DNA from: Candidatus Delongbacteria bacterium
GTDB lineage: Bacteria > UBA4055
Length of the DNA stretch: 5,306 nucleotides
Direction of reading: 5' to 3'
Assembly: GCA_022013635.1 (NCBI GenBank)
Contig: JAKLPX010000178.1
Span: 1 to 5,306, forward strand
This document shows, piece after piece, positions 5,115 to 5,306 of this stretch. The position numbers were made by a program, and so were the translations under genes. The first letter of the stretch is position 1. Every line of letters starts with the position of its first letter. Below the pieces are notes generated by a model, which was not told the origin of the DNA, made no database searches, and saw nothing but the letters and a program-made list of their open reading frames with translations.

Positions 5115-5306
5115 ATGGGTGACAGCGTATATATCTCAAAAATTTTGATAATATAAATGAAGTGTTGGAGAATTTAGTCAAAAAGGTTTTCTGGTTAGGC
5201 TTCAGAGAAAATACTATGCGGATGTAAATTTTAATAATTCCTATGTGATTGGAACATATATATGTAAAAATAGTGCCGTTGCTTATTGGTCAGCATTAAA
5301 TTATTA
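5115..5306 (+). pseudogene. Frameshifted 5' part of an AbiEi-like type IV antitoxin/transcriptional regulator gene, partial at the right edge
   Basis: Three frames must be joined. ATG at 5115 gives MGDSVYISKIL and soon meets a stop at 5154. From 5147 another frame gives DNINEVLENLVKK. From about 5185 a third frame gives GFLVRLQRKYYADV, NFNNSYVIGTYICK and NSAVAYWSALNY, open to the window end. Together this reads as the winged-helix N-terminus plus the NSAvAYWSALNYyG signature of AbiEi-family antitoxin domains. Each shift is a one-base loss at or beside a short homopolymer (TTTT at 5143-5146, AAAAA at 5180-5184). More coding sequence (GLKKLVFNR, about 5077-5103) may lie upstream in yet another frame. 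The gene is either decaying or affected by assembly errors. The other long genes here are intact, which favours real decay. A toxin partner (AbiEii-like nucleotidyltransferase), if any, would lie beyond the right edge. Confidence 0.65.

Noticed and set aside
1..5306. Looked for CRISPR arrays, tRNA or rRNA genes, insertion sequences and integrase sites.
   Set aside because: No regularly spaced repeats, cloverleaf-like sequence, transposase frame or terminal repeats were seen.

Overview
The window appears to be a bacterial chromosome segment with moderate-to-low GC. Protein similarity by eye (the type III Mod and Res pieces, the TAAGGAG-type ribosome site, the style of the Bax-inhibitor protein) suggests the Bacteroidota / Ignavibacteriota-Chlorobiota neighbourhood. 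That is a guess, and nothing in the window fixes the taxon. All coding features found lie on the + strand.

Bases 1-2655 are an eroded defence island. The window opens inside the last 85 codons of a type III-style DNA adenine methyltransferase (Mod). Nine bases later begins a two-gene cassette: an ABC/AAA_21-type ATPase (467 aa), then a 222-aa protein with a TOPRIM-like EGPTD start, an HTDAD motif and the QMTEAWMLAD segment of DUF4276-type proteins. The two genes overlap by ATGA. Directly after it lies a fragment of the matching type III restriction subunit (Res), without start or end. It runs in frame into what looks like the last ~55 residues of an unrelated SWIM zinc-finger protein. The restriction nuclease is therefore gone, while the methylase tail and the ATPase-TOPRIM pair still look intact. 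The pair recalls PARIS (AriA/AriB), AbiL and RloA/RloB-like defence modules.

Bases 2656-4989 are more GC-rich and look like ordinary chromosome. A candidate promoter and a 25-codon small ORF lead by a 4-base TTGA overlap into a 452-aa ZIP-family membrane protein. Its central cytoplasmic loop is replaced by a complete cyclic-nucleotide-binding domain, and some canonical ZIP metal-ligand histidines are substituted. After 127 bases holding a good sigma-70-like promoter and a 15-codon leader ORF comes a complete seven-helix Bax inhibitor-1 (YccA/YetJ-like) gene.

Bases 4990-5306 hold a TTGCAA-N17-TATATT promoter candidate, a perfect 13-base palindrome across its expected start site, and the start of an AbiEi-like antitoxin/regulator gene. 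That gene is readable only through two one-base frameshifts at homopolymers, and it runs off the right edge.
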